DNA of 64,000 bases from Psilocybe azurescens (taxonomy: Eukaryota; Basidiomycota; Agaricomycetes; Agaricales; Agrocybaceae): the NCBI GenBank assembly GCA_023853785.1, contig JAJIRX010000811.1:186001-250000 (forward strand), written 5' to 3'. The notes under the pieces were generated by a model that saw nothing but the letters and a program-made list of their open reading frames with translations, had not been told where the DNA came from and searched no databases. Both the position numbers and the translations under genes were made by a program. Position 1 is the stretch's first letter, and each line of letters opens with the position of its first letter. Shown in pieces: positions 34,603 through 45,686 of the stretch.

Positions 34603-37200
34603 TCACAGGCATTGCGAAAAGAAGGCTACGAGAAGTCAAGTTAGCACACCGTATCTCTGAGAACCTCTGAGAAAATACATACGATTCGAAAATGTACAAG
34701 TGAAAGGAGCGACACTAGATCATATTTGATTAGTATAGTAGTAATTTTAGCAGGAGATGTTAAAGATATTAGACATACCATGTAGTTGCACCCGTATAGC
34801 CTTGTCCGCCACATTGTCCGAAATGAGCAACTGTTCCGGAAGCTATTGGAATAAGGGTAGTTGTGGTCGAGGTGATGGACGTCGCGGTCGTGGTTGTGGC
34901 AGAAGAAACTTGAGCTGCCTTGATTATATCAGCGGCACGCTCTGCCAGCAAGTACACAGGACCTTGTGAGTGTAAGCTAGGGCTCCTAGGCTAGCTTATA
35001 CGCTCAGTTCTGGATGTGAGAAGTTCATGAAGGATTTCCGAGATTGCTCACAAAAACAGATGCATCAACAATGCGAAGTCCATCGGTTCCTTTCACCATC
35101 AAGTTCGGATCAACTACACCAGATAGTGCACCTTTCTTCGACATAGCTGCAGTACCGACGGGATGCATGTCAGAAATGGTGAGATTTCGAACGTAGGCGT
35201 CAATTGACTTGTCGTCTGTTGCATTCTGAAAAGCCTGTCCAAAGCGACCCGCAATCCAATCGCTCCACGCAGGCGCTGCAGCGAAGCGTAAAACGGCTTT
35301 AACTGATTCTCGCATTGCTACGATGTCGAAGTCATCGGTAAGAAATCTGGGATCGATGATTGGATCATCTAAAGGATTAGCAGAAGCAAGTTTGATGGTC
35401 CCCCCTGCGTGATATTGTTAGCTCTGGAAACGCAATATGTAGAATACGTACTGGAATTAGGACTGGTAAGCATTGTACCGATCGTAAAATAACTACCATT
35501 GGTGGGTCTTGTAGGACCAGGCTTTTCAAAGAACAGATTCTGCAGCAACGTAAAACCAGGAGTGTTCAGAAGTTATAGAATGACAGTACGCACAGCGAAA
35601 ATCATTTCGTAGTGTGGAGATTTAGGCCCGGGTGCGGGGTCCGTACTCCCATTCAAAGCTATTCGGGCAAATCCAAAGTTGTTCGCGATGTTATTGACAA
35701 AAAGACCGGTCTTGTTCGTCAGCCAATCAGAAGTTTGGATGCCAATTTGGGTTGGGTTTCGAAGTAGATTGTCAAAGGTCTTGTTGGCGTTTGCGTCTTT
35801 CACAATGAAGATATTGGGGAGAAGAGTGTGATCGTATAGATTATTCCCCACGTCGGTGTTGTTGATAAGCACTGGAATGTTCAATTTCCCGAGGTCTGCT
35901 GCATTTCCAATTCCAGAGAGCTGGAGGATCTTAGGGGTACCGATGGACCCTGCGGAAAGAATTATTTCTCGCCTAGCGTTTATCGTGACTGCGTCCGAAA
36001 TGAGTCCATGGTTAGAAGAAGTTAAAATAATATACTTACCTGGGATTCCCGAGGATGTTAAAAATCGTACGCTGCGGAAAGATTTAAGTCCTGCGGGTGT
36101 GGTCCCAGTTTGAATAATATTGGTAACAATGACGGAAGTGAGCACGGTGAAATTTGGTCGTCCGGCTGCAGTGATGTAATAGCTCGTGTATGAGCTGCTA
36201 CGAATACCTCCTCCAGCACTGGACTGAATAAACCCAATTCCAAGTGGACTCTGATCCCCTCCCGACATATCTTCATTATATGTGAACTCAGGGAGTTGTC
36301 CAAGAGTTGCCATGACGCGGGAATCGATTGTCACGTTGAGTGCGGGAAGACTTGCGTCAACCATTCCGCTGAATCCATGAAGGGAGGGTATGAATTGGCC
36401 AGTCGTGTTATGGCCATCGAGGGGCGGAACAAAATTTTCGTACTAATGGTTTAGATTCTGAAATCAGCGGGCAATATTTCTCGAAGCTTCTTCATGAATC
36501 ACCTTCTGCACATATGGCTTCATGTTCACCCAAGACCAGGTGGGCTCCGAAGTCAGATTTGCTATTCTGTTCCAATCTTCATCTGTTCCAAACTGATGGA
36601 TTAAATAGTCTGGAATGAATATAGCAGGAGATGAATCCATCCAATTCCAGAATTGATATTGAGGCATTACTCACTGACAGAACTGCAACCCCTAAAACCC
36701 TTCCTCGTGGATATGAAAAGGTCCGATTATCCAACCCGATTTGAGGTGCAACGGTGTAATTCCAGCCAAACTCGGTCTCTAGATTTAAGTACCTTGTTAT
36801 TTTTTATATCGACCTCTTGTAATAAGTTTAACCTACCAGGGGTTAGAATAGGACCCATGAAGGGGATAGGCATTTGCAAGACGCCCTCGTCGCTTCAGAG
36901 TTGGATTAATATAATACAGCGAATGCGCAAAGAAATGCCATACCCTATACCTGCCTCAAGAACCAGAATATTCATCGTAGAATTCTCAGTCAAACGATTG
37001 GCAACTACAAAACCGGCCGTTCCAGCTATTTCAGAATTGAGTCGGTAGTGCATGTTGTGACATAAGGAGTACTAACCTCCAATGATCACGTAGTCGTAGC
37101 CATTGGGGCTTAGATCAGAAGGATCTGTGATTATGACACCAGATGCGTGTATTGCACATAGAGAGAAGAGAGCAAACGCCAAAAAACTGGAAAAACGCAT
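34603..37200 (-). CDS. Secreted GMC oxidoreductase (AA3) with C-terminal cellulose-binding module (CBM1)
   Basis: Minus strand, about 12 exons, roughly 660 aa. ATG 37200 begins a signal peptide (SSFLAFALFSLCAIHA). Next come the FAD motif YVIIGAGTAGFVVANRL, LVLEAG, FSYPRGRVLGG (GMC signature 1, after adding one base to the C4 run 36689..36692), NYLIHQFGTDEDWNRIA, IILSAGSIGTPKILQLSGIG (signature 2) and the catalytic His in DMHPVGTAAMSKK. The second active-site His is in LHSQGPVYLLAERAAD. A Ser/Thr linker (SSATTTTATSITSTTTT) leads to a full CBM1: HFGQCGGQGYTGATTC, VAPFTC, NPFFSQCL. The intron 34977..35028 appears to start with AT, not GT. The small exon ending at 36837 is not fully resolved. It probably oxidises a sugar or aryl alcohol while bound to cellulose; exact donor unknown. 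Confidence 0.88.
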
Positions 37201-39289
37201 TCTCGGATCCTGGAGGATTTCAAGACAAGGGCGACGACTTGTTACTGATGGTCCCCCTTTATATTCCCAAACTTCTTTCCGACCTCGTATGTCCCCCTTC
37301 GGGCCCTACATCTTAACTGCAGTTTCTCCGGCCTAAACCACGATGTAGATCAAACTTCAGCGTGTTAAAACTCCCATGAAGGTGAACCTCCCGAAAGTTG
37401 CTATAATGGGATTCCTCAAACATATCGAGTGACTGATACGAGAAATGGAATGGGGGAAGACGTCAGCTGTGCAGAGTGGCCTAGTCATTCGACAAAATAA
37501 TCATGCATTTCTTGCACATTCCGAATTGCAGATATTTTACTTATTTAATCTTGAGTGGTGTGCAGCCCGCGAAGCATGGTGAGGCGCGGTATATAGACAT
37601 TTGACAGCATTGACTTCGGGAGAAGTGGTCCTGGGAAGACATCCACTGTCAACAAGTGAATTTCTTCCAGCCTTTGCTGTACACGTAGACGTACCAAGTG
37701 CAGGAACACCTGACGAGATTGACCTAAGCAAACCGGTATGTTACCCAATCGCACCATGTGCACGGCAACAGGCAGCAATTGGGCAGGAAAACGGATGTAG
37801 GACCAACGGCGCGAGACAGTGCTAAGTCTTGTAACGGCCGTCCTCAAAGATGGAAAATCCGGCTGTCTGGTGCTTGGCCAGTGGCGTCCGGCTGTGACGA
37901 TCCGGTACTTTCCTTACCGCGAATACCTAGCATTTAAACCTGTCATTTCAGTGCTTAAACATCACTACCATATATATTCCGTGTGTCAGTACAAAGCTAT
38001 CGATCCTCCCGTAGTCACGATAGTCACTACTGTCACACTGGATGTCTGGCAGCGGCCGGACACGGCAGGCCTATTGAGTTGTACCAATCTGAACCGTATC
38101 ACGCTTGGCGCGCCTCCCACCCTCTGGTCGTCCTTGGTCGTTCCGCTCTTGCCCCACTCAGCGCTCGCTACTTCACTCCGTTTTTGAGTAGAGTAGAAGG
38201 TAAACGCGCACTTATTACGTCTTAAAAAACTTAAGAATGAGAATAATCGCCAGACGCCGACGGAGACGAGAATGCGAGTTACCTCCCCCAGACCAGTGGC
38301 GATGCAGTGAGGAACCTCACCGTATACCCGCCAACTCAGCACTCTTTTCCAGATACTTAAGTGCTTTTAGCGGGGCAGGTCACACCCCTCTAAGACACAG
38401 ACTAAGATAATAATTGCTACTTTAGACTAACTTCAATGCTAGGTATTTTTATCGATTCGCTATTGGTCCTTACATTCCTGGTATTCTTGATTGGGGAGCT
38501 TGCTCCCTCTCAAATGCCGATACCAAAATGTCTAATCCCACGTGATCCGCTGGCTTTTTGATGGTCACCCCGTGAGAACTTTGAAAGCGAGTATAGCTCC
38601 ACATAGAGCATGCCAGGCACTGGCATAGCGAAGCGTTCTCAGTTTTTTGTCTTCAGAAGAATATAAGGCAGTAAAGATTCGAGTTGTCTACGAATTCTAC
38701 TTGTTATAAAATTCTACATCGTGGCACAGGCCGATCAACTCAATGAATTTTGAAAGTCCGAGTCAGGAATGTAAACGACTTCAACTTGATGGGACTCTTC
38801 ATACCTAGGGAATTGGGCCTTCGGATTCTCGGAACGATTTTCTTCGACCGTCCACCAGTTGGCAGCCGGTAATAAATGAGTATTACCAACACGCCGTCGA
38901 TGCCGGATCTAAGGCTGTCCACTTCGAAGTGAAGCATGATTATTTCCTCACTGGTATCCTATCGATTTATTTCAGTAAATGGGGCGGAGTCTGAAGCCCA
39001 ACAGATGCTTTGTGAAGAAGGGGCTTGGGCCTTGTAAAGCTTTAGCGCTCAAGCAAGAACTTCTGTGGAGAATGCATTTTGTATTTTGTTCCGCGGTCGT
39101 CGTAGCAACAGATAATCCGATCAATATTTTCTTAAAAGCCCGGCGCGGTGCGTTGCATAGCATTTCGGAAAATGGCGAAGTGCATGGGGAATAGAGGCGT
39201 TGCGCTGAGCTCTGTTCTCCTCAACGTTGTACGTTGTTGAGAGCCCTGGTGGCCTCTAATCGAATAGCCCTGGTGGCAATCAAGAAATC
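37201..39289. promoter_or_regulatory. 2.1-kb divergent intergenic region, no supported gene
   Basis: It lies between the minus-strand GMC-CBM1 gene and the plus-strand MCT transporter, so it should contain both promoters. Frames at 37601..38187 on both strands have no domain and shadow each other. AGCCCTGGTGGC is repeated at about 39242 and 39266 just upstream of the transporter start. Confidence 0.4.
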
Positions 39290-41906
39290 ATGTTCACAAC
39301 ATTCCCCGTCAAACCTCGTACTCCTACAACAGAAGCTTTCAACGATTCTTTTCCTCGTCCCAATTCCCCGAAACCGTCATTGAAACGAGAGCATCGAGTC
39401 GCACGGATCTATCAGCCCAGTAGCCCAACTTTACCTTCCAGACCAGCGACGGCACATACTCAACCTGACAGACCAGCGCCGATTCTTTCGCTTCCTGGCC
39501 TGCCTCCCCGTGAGTTGCCCCGAAGTGTCGTCGCGCCGCCCAAGAGGAAGTACAAGTTTGCAAAGAATCTGGTTGATAACGGCCGATCGTGAGTTCGTTA
39601 TTTGCGACCAAATCGAACACTACTCAAATATATGAATAGCTGGCTGGCCCAGCTTCGACCGCCGTGGTCCGAACCATCGCCAGAGGTTTCAGTGATTCCC
39701 CAGTTACACCGAAAACAGCCAAATTCACTAACGACGAAGAGTATGGATATACACCTAAGAGCGCCAAATTCTCTGCACATGCCAACTACGAATATCCCCA
39801 TGAATATGTCCCAGAACCTCAAGACGAATACACGCGAGACCCTCCTCCACTTTACAAGAAACATGCCCCTGAGGGTGGACTAAATGGATGGATGACAGTT
39901 GCCGGAGCGTATGTCTTCAGTTTCGCAATCCACTGAACTATGAATCAAACCAATTTGCCTGTAGATTTCTGATTCAGTTTTGCACAATTGGGTAACTTCT
40001 ATTCATTCGCTGCTATATTTTTCCTAATTCGAACATCACAAAGCTATATGTTCACTTGGAATGTATTTGAAGGTATGTGTTAGACATGCTAACGTCAACG
40101 CTGTTACAATTCAATGGTATATATCCAGATCAGTACACTCACGTCGTTCTAACGGATCAAAACCCCGTTGCAGTCCGGTCAGTGGTGATTACCTACGTAA
40201 TTCACGTCTTATTCAAGTGAACAGGTTTATCGGAAGCGTCCAGTTCTTTTTCGCTTTCTTTCTTTCTATCGTCGCCGGAAAACTCGCAGACTGTGGTTAC
40301 TTCCGGTATACTGTCCATGGAGGTTCTTTTCTCTTTGTAGTCAGGTGAGTTTTCTAAACCTTCATTTGGTGTTTTGCATACACAGACTGTCATCGCAGCC
40401 TGATGCTCCTGTCTTTTACCGGAGAAGAGCAATTCGGACTGGTTAGTTATTTTTTTTTTTACCTGGACAATCGACCTTATCTCATGAAAACCTTGTTCGA
40501 AAGATATTCGCGTGCCAATCGGTGGGCATGGGAATCGGAATGGGTCTCGTCTTTGTGCCCACTATCGCCATTCCTTTGAACTATTTCAAGCGTAGCAGGG
40601 GTTTGGTAGCTGGAATTGTTATGAGCGGCGGATCTCTGGGCGGAATGATCTTCCCTCCTGGTGAGTCTTGCGCCTATCCGCCCTTATCGTGTTGAATCCT
40701 GATTCTGTTGCGGTAGTTATACGGTAAATTATATATGTTTATAAACAATTCTCAAGCTCATAGACATGCCAGACGCCTTATTCCCCATTTTGGATTGGGC
40801 GTTGCCGTTCGCATCACAGCTTTCATCGTAATCGGATTCCTACTTATTGGAAATGGCCTTCTACGTACTCCCCCTAAGGAAGAAAAACCTGCCTTCCCCC
40901 TTCCACATCTTGATCTTGCCAAATACTCTAAGGAAATGGGATACATTTTCGCAGCCGGAGGGTATGTGCGATGGCGTCTGATGTATAACTTTGATTGTTG
41001 ATCTTTGATGGCGATTCTTACCAGAACCTTCTTAACAATGCTCATCATTTATTACCCTGTGATGTATCTCAATCTTTTGGGCTTGGAGAAGGGTGTCAAG
41101 GCTGATTTTGCGTTCAATATGGTATTTGTATTCCCTTTTGTGACGCCAATCCTTGCTTACTCGTCTGCCAGATTATCGTCCTAAGTCTTTCGGGTATACT
41201 GGGAGGCGTTGGATTTGGATATGCCTCTGACTTTGTTGGCCCTTGGAACCTTCTTCTGCCCATTTCTGGCTTCTTGTCGATCATGTTGTTCACGACATGC
41301 ACAATGTAAGCAAGATGCCTGACTCGATCGGCGCTCTGATATCTAATGAGCGGAACTTAGACAAGGTCCTAAGTCGCTCTGTGCCTATGCTTTCTTCTAC
41401 GGCATCTTTGCAGGCGCATGTAGGTATTTTCTTGTCACATCAACAAATTGTGATTAAATTTATTTATTCCCTAGGGCTGTCTCTCATGGTCACTGCTCTG
41501 GCGTCTCTGGCATCCAGGAATAGTGAAATAGGGTTGGTCTCATTTATTATTCATTTCTTCGTAGACTGTGTCTAACGTTTGCGCAGCACCCGCGTCGGTC
41601 TTGTTCTGACAATCAGCAGCATTGCAACCCTCGTATCTGACCTGTTGCAAGCCGGTATGCTGACACCTAATCACATATGGGCAATCCCTTCCGCGGTCGC
41701 TGGTGTGAGTTATATATCAAATCTTTCAAACACTTAGCTTTATTGATATCGAATCATGTTGTGTACCATAGGTCATACTCATTGGCGTCACCGGCCTGAT
41801 GTATATGTCGAGGACTACGATCGCTGCGGGACAAACTGCACGGACATGGCGTCGACTGAATTTGGTCAAAGATATTCCTATCTTAAAAGATATGCTCATG
41901 TTGTAG
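39290..41906 (+). CDS. MFS transporter of the monocarboxylate (MCT/MCH) type
   Basis: About twelve exons. A long Pro/Ser-rich cytosolic N-terminus (about 150 residues, with KYKFAKN and YVPEPQDEYTRD) leads to GGLNGWMTVAGAF, the usual MCT first helix. Then come VFEDQYTHVVLTDQNPVAVR, FIGSVQFFFAFFLSIVAGKL, FACQSVGMGIGMGLVFVPTI, YFKRSRGLVAGIVMSGGSLG, FGLGVAVRITAFIVIGFLL, GVGFGYASDFVGPWNLL, KSLCAYAFFYGIFAGAWLSL and TRVGLVLTISSIATL. A 7-nt exon (40717..40723) between two introns is needed to keep the frame at GGMIFPPVIRHARRL. No homopolymer break was found; the junction after exon 1 (39571) is the least certain. It probably carries monocarboxylates or related small acids across a membrane; substrate unknown. 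Confidence 0.88.
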
Positions 41907-42024
41907 TGTCGTATAGTATAGGTGTAACCAGTGATTTCTCAAGTTTCTTTTTAATGGGTTTAGGCTTTATTAATTGTCCGTTGTAAAAATGAGCCTTTTT
42001 GATGAGATGGCACATACAATTTTT

Positions 42025-43545
42025 TCAAATATCCTTCTCAGATATGTGCAGTCGGCGGGATTTTGCGAGAGGATGCGTAGAGACTTCAACGCCACAGTCT
42101 AAAATCCCTACTCGCATCATCGCCAAAAGCTAATGATAGTTCATCGTGTCAAATCAGAAGAAAAAATCATGGTAACCAACAGACAACTCACGTTGTGTGC
42201 CGCTCGCGAGTGAGTGTAAATTCCGCCATAGAACGAGGCTGTCATCTCCTTGCCAGAGTTTCCTTCAAGGTGAAGTCTCCCTCCTGGATGGTGATCGATG
42301 AAGCGAGAAACGTCGTGAATATAGCCAGCTATGAGAATTAAAGGTCTCGATTTAGCCTCTTCCTGGACTTAATTTTGGTTCAGTATAAGGTATGAAAGTT
42401 CGGGAGTGAACAAGGAACAGACATGTATCCCAGGCAATTACAGGTAACTCGTCATTCGGGGTGGGCCACTGTAAAGTATCTTGAGTACGTTTAAGTTCTT
42501 TTAGCTTCATGGCTAATTGGCTTTTGTTATCTCGTTGCTTGGGAAGACACGTAAGTGATTCGCTAGCCCGACTTTTCCACAGAGAGCTATGAACCACTTC
42601 GTAGGGTCGTATTGATACCAATGGAATGCATTACGATAGTCCATTGGAAAATGGTGGTGGAAATTGTGGTAACCCTCTCCCATTGTCAAGATGGCGGACA
42701 ATAAATGATCGCGCGGTGATAGCACATCGTCGTAAGGAGACGATCCAAGCCAATGTGCGATAGAGTTGATACAGAAGGTGCTCTGCTCACACATATTCAG
42801 AGCCAGGAATATAAAAAGTTATTGTTAAGACTGACGTGGTGTGCGATAGTCAAGCGCAATGCCCCCGAAAAGCAGATCCCACCCGACCAATCATTCAAAA
42901 GAAGCCCCGGCATCGCCGCTGGCAATAGATATCCAAAAAAAGATAACCAGTGCGAAGTAATGGCGGTGCTGCCATTGTAAGAGTGGGTCTTGCCTGAGAT
43001 CCGAAATATCTGAAGGTCCTGAACGAAGAGCAGATTTGAAGATCATCCATCCCATGTGCGTCCAGAGCAGTCCTCTATTCGCGTTGTATGGGTCAAGATC
43101 TGTGTCTGTATGTCGATGATGGGATCGATGGGCTTTGGCCCACCAGTAACAAGATCCTTGAACTGCGCTCGTTCCACCAGCCAGTAAAAATAGCTGAAGT
43201 GAGAAGGAAGCATTGTACGAGCGATGGGACCACAGTCGATGATATCCTGATTTTTCTCTCTTTATAAAGCAAAAGAGTAATTGGATGAAGGGACCGACCT
43301 GCGGTTATGCCTGGGAGAGATGCGCCACACCTGTCAAGCCACGCGAGTTTTATTAAGGAAGAACAACACTTCTCACCTAACATGGAGAAAACATAGTACG
43401 CCATAGCCCAGTATGCAGTCTCCCACCTAACCTCCACTTTCCATAAGCCGTAACCTGCGATTGCCGGAGTGAGGACGAGTATTGAGAGATTGAACCATCT
43501 AATTCCATTCGTGGGCGGAAATCCTCGTTTATACGTCGAGAACAT
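42025..43545 (-). CDS. ole1: Acyl-CoA delta-9 desaturase with C-terminal cytochrome b5 domain
   Basis: Six exons on the minus strand: 43377..43545, 43299..43310 (12 nt), 42836..43246, 42412..42782, 42192..42362 and 42025..42129. They total 1239 nt (412 aa). The three His boxes of Ole1-type enzymes are present: [29 protein letters not shown] and [15 protein letters not shown]. The b5 module shows [16 protein letters not shown], whose His binds haem, and ends [16 protein letters not shown]. Two homopolymer slips cancel: T7 (A7 on +, 42935..42941) has one base too many before [12 protein letters not shown], and A4 (T4 on +, 42522..42525) has one too few in [10 protein letters not shown]. It is an ER-membrane enzyme placing the first double bond in stearoyl/palmitoyl-CoA. 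The N-terminus is shorter than in yeast Ole1. Confidence 0.93.
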
Positions 43546-44987
43546 TGCCCAACAATCGATCGTAGGTCGGTATGTGGTGGTGAAATGCCGAAGATTGTGG
43601 GGCTTCGAAAGCGTTTAGAACGAGGGTACGCCAAGTGGACAAAGTAATAATTTAGATGTCGAATCCCACGAAAAGGTTCTGGTTTGACACATGGGTAGGC
43701 CTTTAAGAACAGTTCAAGACCTTTTAAGACTCAGATTCTCCTCAGGATCGCTGAGTTCTTGGGTGACCCTGATTCCGCTTATAGAAGGGCAATGCGCTTT
43801 TTGCAGGAGGAAAAGTACAAAAGAAGCCAAGGGGGCACGCCTTTTCCTACCGGTAATCGGAGACAATACCCTGGGTTTCTGTGAGCTGTTTCGTGCTTAA
43901 AAAAGAGGTGTTCTCCGATGTTTGCATACCATGAGCGGTGATTGTAGTGCACGAGGCAGCGGTACCAATGGGTCATTTAAACCTAATGTATGTCTACACA
44001 TGTCTAAACCACGACCATCAGCAAATAATACGCGAGACACGGGCCCAAGATCTCGCGTTACTACTCACTGATGACTCCAACATTTCACTGGGGCGGTCAT
44101 CGTGCTTCGTCGTGGTGAGTTGGTTAAAAGCCAAGTTTGCTTTGGCCAGGGCTTCCAGAAAGCTTCTAAGAAACTTTCTGCAATTGTTCCGTACATCGTG
44201 CCCATCAAATTCGGAGTGCAAGCCCACTCATTCTCCTACCTCGAAGTTTTACCGACTAGCGGCGGCGAGATGATGGTTCAAGTGGTGTCGTACATGAATC
44301 CAATATGCGATAACTTGATAGAAAGGTTTCAGGGAGATTAAAAAGCTGGGACACCTGTTGAACCCCGACAAATTTTGATTAATTTTGAGCACCTTGCTTT
44401 CTGCGATGCCAAAGACTCCCAGCTGAGATCGCAGGAATCGCAGGTATATTCGAATTTAGTGGTAGAGTAGACCCGGTAAAATCTGGTGGTTAACATCAAC
44501 AAAGTTGAATAATCATTTGTATTTCGAGACGCCACTGTGGGAAACAGCCAAGGGAAAAATTTGTTATTCGGGAGGCGGTAACTTAATAAGCCGGAATGCA
44601 AGAGGGAGTTTCTTGTGCTGAACTTCGATTTCTGCTTTCGTATAACTTTCGTGTCCGACAGTGACCATACTTTACAAGCTTACATATGACGTTAGCGCGG
44701 TGGACCAGGTTAGACCTGCGGCTTACTTACAGGCGGGGTTTGCAGAGGGTCCGACAGGATTGCAAGATGTTGGAAAGTCAAAATTCAGGTCAGAAGGCCT
44801 GGCTATCTATGAGTCAATTACATATTTTGGATTGGAGCAACATCTATGGGTGCCCATAGAGGACCATTTGAAAGATTTGTTCCTCCGGGTACAGGTACGC
44901 TGAAATAGTAACCGTCCCAATAGTTGGGTGTCGATACTTCACCTTTGGCGATGAGAGCGGCCTGCTGGCAACAGATTATTTAAGTCA

Positions 44988-45110
44988 GCTAAAAACAGTT
45001 TTAAAAATAAATTAAACATGTTTGCATTTTTTTGACTATTTTCCACTTAATGTGACGAAAAATGGGCTAAAAATCCAAACACGTTTAATATATTTTGGCA
45101 ATAGTTTTAC
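44988..45110. repeat. Imperfect AT-rich fold-back (about 55-bp arms)
   Basis: The left arm (44988..45043, with ATTAAACATGTTTGCATTTTT) pairs with the right arm (45056..45110), whose reverse complement reads ATTAAACGTGTTTGGATTTTT in the same order. A loop of about 12 bp separates the arms. It could be a small fold-back transposon or a long hairpin in the lactonohydrolase upstream region. Confidence 0.6.
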
Positions 45111-45190
45111 TCGACGTAAAATAATCCCGTGCCTGCTGTGAAAGCTCCAACACATACTGTATGATACAAGAACTTACGACAGGTGGCTCT

Positions 45191-45442
45191 CTACTCGCGG
45201 CTCAAAAATGTAATTACGGATTATGTAATTAGTATTACATCTTCTCGTTGATTTTTCCACTTTGTATGGCATCTCCAAGACACCTCCCAAAGACCAATCG
45301 TCGACAGATACCTGCCAATATAAAAAACAAGCCTGTTAGAGCTGTAGAAGCTGGTAAATCTGTTGCATAAGCTGCACGTCGCTAGCAAGTCAAAGAGTGC
45401 GGATTACATAATCCATGATTACTTTTCTGGGGTCGCGAGTGG
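45191..45442. mobile_element. Candidate MITE with ~42-bp terminal inverted repeats
   Basis: The left end (45191..45230) reads CTACTCGCGGCTC, then GTAATTACGGATTATGTAAT. The reverse complement of the right end (45401..45442) reads CCACTCGCGACCC, then GTAATCATGGATTATGTAAT. About 30 of 40 positions agree over the whole length. The 252-bp element has no coding capacity. The subterminal GGATTATGTAAT block resembles hAT-type ends, but I could not see a clear 8-bp target duplication. Confidence 0.55.
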
Positions 45443-45686
45443 CACGAGTGACGACCACGACATGGGAACCCAATCCTTGAGAAACAACATTGTCAATAGC
45501 CCCATGACGCATTAGAAGGTGATTCATTGGAAGAGTACTTCCTGGTATAAATAATTCTGCCTTATGACGTGAAAAAGTCCTTTTGATGGTCTTTCCAGGA
45601 TAAGTATATATATTCTTGCATCCAGACCAAGGCTGGATAACACAAATTAATCCCTTCGGTTTTGGTAGCCCAAAGCCCTTTCAAAA

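Larger units (their letters stand above)
43546..45686. other. 2.1-kb intergenic region with two inverted-repeat elements
   Basis: It lies between the divergently transcribed desaturase and the lactonohydrolase. Frames at 43938..44341 and 44661..44903 have no recognisable domain. The AT-rich part holds a fold-back structure (44988..45110) and a candidate MITE (45191..45442), annotated separately. Confidence 0.45.

Noticed and set aside
37601..38187. Overlapping open frames on both strands between the GMC and MCT genes
   Set aside because: They shadow each other on opposite strands and show no family signal or splice chain.
43938..44341. Open frames of about 80-110 codons upstream of the lactonohydrolase
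   Set aside because: No domain, no phase-compatible exons; treated as intergenic.
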